From contig NZ_LZLS01000184.1 of assembly GCF_001673365.1 (NCBI RefSeq), positions 1-64,000 of the forward strand: DNA of 64,000 nucleotides, written 5' to 3'. This DNA is from Mycobacterium asiaticum (GTDB lineage: Bacteria > Actinomycetota > Actinomycetes > Mycobacteriales > Mycobacteriaceae). The notes beneath the pieces were generated by a model. That model was not told the origin of the DNA. It saw only the letters and a program-made list of their open reading frames with translations, and searched no databases. This document shows positions 61,548-64,000 of this stretch, piece by piece (the first letter of the stretch is position 1; each line of letters opens with the position of its first letter). Made by a program: the position numbers and the translations under genes.

Positions 61548-62998
61548 TGCGTCAACCGCGCATCGTCATCATCGGAGCGGGACTCGCCGGCATCACCGCG
61601 CTACACGTCTTCACCCAACGCGGCTTCTCCGACGTCACGATATTGGAGAAAGGCTCCGACGTAGGGGGCGTGTGGCATTGGAACCGTTACCCGGGGCTTA
61701 CCTGCGATGTACCTTCGCAGCTCTACCAATTCGGCTGGGCACCGAAACCGGACTGGTCGCACATCTGGGCCGACGGCAGTGACATCCAGCGCTACCACCG
61801 CGAGGTAGTGCAGCGGCTCGGACTCGGGGATCACATCCAGCTCGACACCGAAGTCGTTGCCGCACAGTGGGACGAGGACACCGCCAACTGGACGTTGACC
61901 ACCGCGGCAGGCCGCCAACTGACGGCTGAGGTCGTCGTGTGCGCCACCGGCGTCCTGCATCACCCTGCCGTGCCCGACATTCCGGGGCTCGATGAATTCG
62001 ACGGACCTGTCGTGCACACCGCGCGCTGGGACGACGGCGTCGACACCGATGCCAAGCGCATCGCCGTCATCGGGACGGGATCCACCGGAGTTCAGATTGT
62101 TTCCGCCCTGCAACCAGGTGCCGCCTCGATCACTCACTTCGTCCGATCTCCCCAGTGGATCCTGTGGGCACCGATGTCGTTGCGGCAGAACGCTATTGTC
62201 ACTGCGGCAATGAAGCGCTTCCCCACCGCCAATGACCGGCTGTATCGGACACTGTTGTGGGCGTCCGGAATTCTTGCGGACATCACCACCCGCCCGTCCT
62301 GGCGACGCCGTGCGGTGCAGGGCTACGCTCGGCTCTGCCTACGCCTGCAGGTCCGCGATGACGGCTTGCGCAAGAAGTTGACTCCCGACTACCAGCCGCT
62401 GTGCAAGCGACAGGTGGTGTCCGGAACCTACTACCGTGCAATTCAATCCGGCAATGCCGAACTGGTGACCGACCGCATCACCGCGGTCACCCCGACCGGG
62501 ATCCGAACCGCGGACGGACGGCACCGGTCGGTCGATGTGATCGTGCTGGCCACCGGCTTCCTCTCGCACAATTACATGCGACCGATGGAGATTACCGGCC
62601 GCGACGGCCTCAGCATCGACAAAGCCTGGGCCGGCGGGCCGCGGGCCTATCGAATGACCGCAATCCCCGGATTTCCCAACCTTTTCACCGTCCTGGGCCC
62701 GAACTCGCCGACAGGCTCCATCTCGCTGCAGTATTCGGCGGAAAAGACGGCCCACTACATAGTGCAACTCCTGGAGATGCTGCGCGCCGGAGTGGCCACC
62801 TCGGTCGAGGTCACCGAGGACGCCACCGACGAGTTCAATGCCGATGTGGCCGAAGCGATGACACCTACCGTGTGGAATACCGGGTGCAACTCGTGGTACG
62901 TCACCGACAGCAACACGATCGATCTGTGGCCGTACAACCGCGCGAGGTTGACGTCGATGCTCGCCTCGCCCGATCTCGCGCACTTCCACATCCGGTAG
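61544..62998 (+). CDS. Flavin-containing/Baeyer-Villiger monooxygenase
   Basis: The protein has 484 residues. First Rossmann motif IVIIGAGLAGITALHV, second IAVIGTGSTGVQIV, fingerprint FDGPVVHTARWDD, and ATGFLSHNYMRP late in the chain. Length and layout match EthA-like mycobacterial monooxygenases that use FAD and NADPH. It is translationally coupled to the PadR gene. Substrate unknown; a ketone or thio compound is likely. Confidence 0.9.
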   Translation: MMRQPRIVIIGAGLAGITALHVFTQRGFSDVTILEKGSDVGGVWHWNRYPGLTCDVPSQLYQFGWAPKPDWSHIWADGSDIQRYHREVVQRLGLGDHIQLDTEVVAAQWDEDTANWTLTTAAGRQLTAEVVVCATGVLHHPAVPDIPGLDEFDGPVVHTARWDDGVDTDAKRIAVIGTGSTGVQIVSALQPGAASITHFVRSPQWILWAPMSLRQNAIVTAAMKRFPTANDRLYRTLLWASGILADITTRPSWRRRAVQGYARLCLRLQVRDDGLRKKLTPDYQPLCKRQVVSGTYYRAIQSGNAELVTDRITAVTPTGIRTADGRHRSVDVIVLATGFLSHNYMRPMEITGRDGLSIDKAWAGGPRAYRMTAIPGFPNLFTVLGPNSPTGSISLQYSAEKTAHYIVQLLEMLRAGVATSVEVTEDATDEFNADVAEAMTPTVWNTGCNSWYVTDSNTIDLWPYNRARLTSMLASPDLAHFHIR

Positions 62999-63004
62999 CG
63001 CCGG

Positions 63005-64000
63005 TCAACACCACCGGAAGGCGTGGGGCAGCGCAATCGTGCGTTCCGCAGGCTGATACCAACCCTGCGGGGCATGCTGATCGGTGTGCAGATAACACTG
63101 CACGCGCACCTCGCGGCACCCGGGCGTGAAGGTCAGCAGTCTGCTGATCGGCAGTGTGGTCAGCGGCATGTGATGCCGGCTCAGCGAGGCGACATTGAGA
63201 AACCAGGTGCCCCAACGTTGTTCGATGTGGGTCTTACCGCCGTGGTCGTCGTCGGGGTGGGTATGCGTATGGCCGGCCAACCACATCGCCACGCGGCCAG
63301 GCTGTTCGGCGAGAAACGATTCGAACTGAGCGGAATCTGGTTTGCTGTCAACCCAATACAGGTACGACGCCCCATTCGGCGTGCCCTCGGTGAAGGGCCG
63401 GTGGTAGTGCTCGTGCCATTGTCTGTCCGATCCCTTGCGTACCCCTTCCCATTCACCCGAGGCGACGGTGGTGTCCTTCAACACATAGTGATGCACCGAG
63501 ACGATGTTGAGGTCCGGGTGGGATAGCACCATGTCTTTCCACCACTGAAACGTCTCACCGCTGACCACTCCGCCGGGGTTACCACCCAGCGTTCCGCGAC
63601 CGACCCGCTGCGACGGTTCGTTGCGGTCGCTCATCATCAGAAAAAGCAAGTTCCCCACCCGAAATGAATACCGCTCCCAGGTCCCGGTGATCGGATACCG
63701 ACGCGCAGTCGCATCCACCCCGGAACTTTCGGTGTGCTCGCCCAGCGGATCGATCCACTTGCGCCACCACCACGCGTCGGGTTCGTCGATGCCATTGCGG
63801 TCGTGGTTGCCGGACACGCTGTAGACGTCCTCGCGGCGGTGGCGGCGCAGCGCGCCGAACTGGCGACGCACTTCTCGCCCTTCGGCGTCATCGGGCAGGC
63901 TGTGGTGTGCACCCGACATGTCACCGACGTCGATCGCGAGGTCCCAGTCGAATCCGTCGCGCTCGGAGTCGATGATGGCCTCCGCCAGGCTTTCCCGGCC
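63005..64000 (-). CDS. Metallophosphoesterase, N-terminus cut by window edge
   Basis: The frame is open to the right edge, so at least 331 C-terminal residues are present and the ATG at 63919 is internal. Calcineurin-like motifs: DVGDMSG (near the edge), SGNHDRNG, VSVHHY and LAGHTHTH. The spacing and the metal ligands fit an active two-metal phosphoesterase. The missing part should carry the first DxH motif. It converges on the monooxygenase gene with 6 bp between. Confidence 0.85.
   Translation of the reverse strand, partial: GRESLAEAIIDSERDGFDWDLAIDVGDMSGAHHSLPDDAEGREVRRQFGALRRHRREDVYSVSGNHDRNGIDEPDAWWWRKWIDPLGEHTESSGVDATARRYPITGTWERYSFRVGNLLFLMMSDRNEPSQRVGRGTLGGNPGGVVSGETFQWWKDMVLSHPDLNIVSVHHYVLKDTTVASGEWEGVRKGSDRQWHEHYHRPFTEGTPNGASYLYWVDSKPDSAQFESFLAEQPGRVAMWLAGHTHTHPDDDHGGKTHIEQRWGTWFLNVASLSRHHMPLTTLPISRLLTFTPGCREVRVQCYLHTDQHAPQGWYQPAERTIALPHAFRWC

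Noticed and set aside
1..64000. Prophage, integrative element or insertion sequence
   Set aside because: No integrase, transposase, phage structural gene or terminal repeats were seen; the tRNA-Sec gene shows no duplicated 3' end that would mark an attachment site.

Overview
The window is high-GC actinobacterial DNA and almost certainly comes from a Mycobacterium that is not M. tuberculosis. The main evidence is an intact PE_PGRS gene at 19200-20273, an ABC permease/ATPase pair of 349 and 330 residues matching Rv0072/Rv0073, a monomeric NADP isocitrate dehydrogenase (icd2 type), many TetR/PadR/FadE/Ltp-like genes, class III adenylate cyclases, and a selenocysteine locus that M. tuberculosis is not known to have. 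Species cannot be fixed from the sequence alone. I see no transposase, integrase or phage gene.

Layout. (1) 1-15602: degradation gene clusters, each with a local regulator. These comprise a LysR fragment; TetR + alpha/beta hydrolase + SDR; a minus-strand unit of amidohydrolase, double-domain CoA transferase, a small unknown protein, thiolase-like protein, zinc-ribbon/OB-fold partner and PadR; a divergent LacI regulator with aldehyde dehydrogenase; and a second thiolase/OB-fold pair with a double-domain acyl-CoA dehydrogenase. (2) 15670-18687: a TetR regulator, then a DUF1214 protein translationally coupled to a sulfotransferase. (3) 18739-25224: a small membrane protein, PE_PGRS, a membrane acyltransferase, a MarR regulator with its operator, an LpqC-like lipoprotein esterase, and the ABC pair whose ATPase carries a cyclic-nucleotide-binding domain. 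(4) 25508-37956: a STAS/anti-sigma-kinase pair, a D-aminoacylase-like amidohydrolase with a Rieske oxygenase, a giant cyclase/NTPase/LuxR regulator, a P450, a relic of a second Rieske gene, a PP2C phosphatase, a KstD-like flavoprotein and a lipoprotein hydrolase. (5) 38183-43975: icd2, an acyl-CoA dehydrogenase coupled to an APH-type kinase (ACAD10/11-like logic), and a membrane adenylate cyclase.

(6) 43995-53827: a complete selenocysteine island. It contains tRNA-Sec (UCA), selA, selB, selD and one client, a three-subunit formate dehydrogenase whose alpha chain has an in-frame UGA at codon 194. That UGA is followed, 11 nt later, by a perfect 7-bp hairpin with a GGUCU loop, a textbook bacterial SECIS. 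Between tRNA-Sec and selD lie two tandem copies of an elaborate 43-nt hairpin that no gene explains. (7) 53894-64000: a second DUF1214-sulfotransferase pair with the same lengths and the same 4-nt overlap as the first. It is followed by a HAPMO-like and an FMO-like Baeyer-Villiger monooxygenase, a limonene-epoxide-hydrolase-like enzyme, an F420/LLM oxidoreductase, a SnoaL-like protein, TetR and PadR regulators, and a metallophosphoesterase cut by the window edge.

The points most worth a second look are the tandem hairpins in the sel locus, the duplicated DUF1214-sulfotransferase module, the Rieske relic fused in frame upstream of the phosphatase, the operator palindromes that pair with their adjacent regulators, and the two thiolase/OB-fold pairs.
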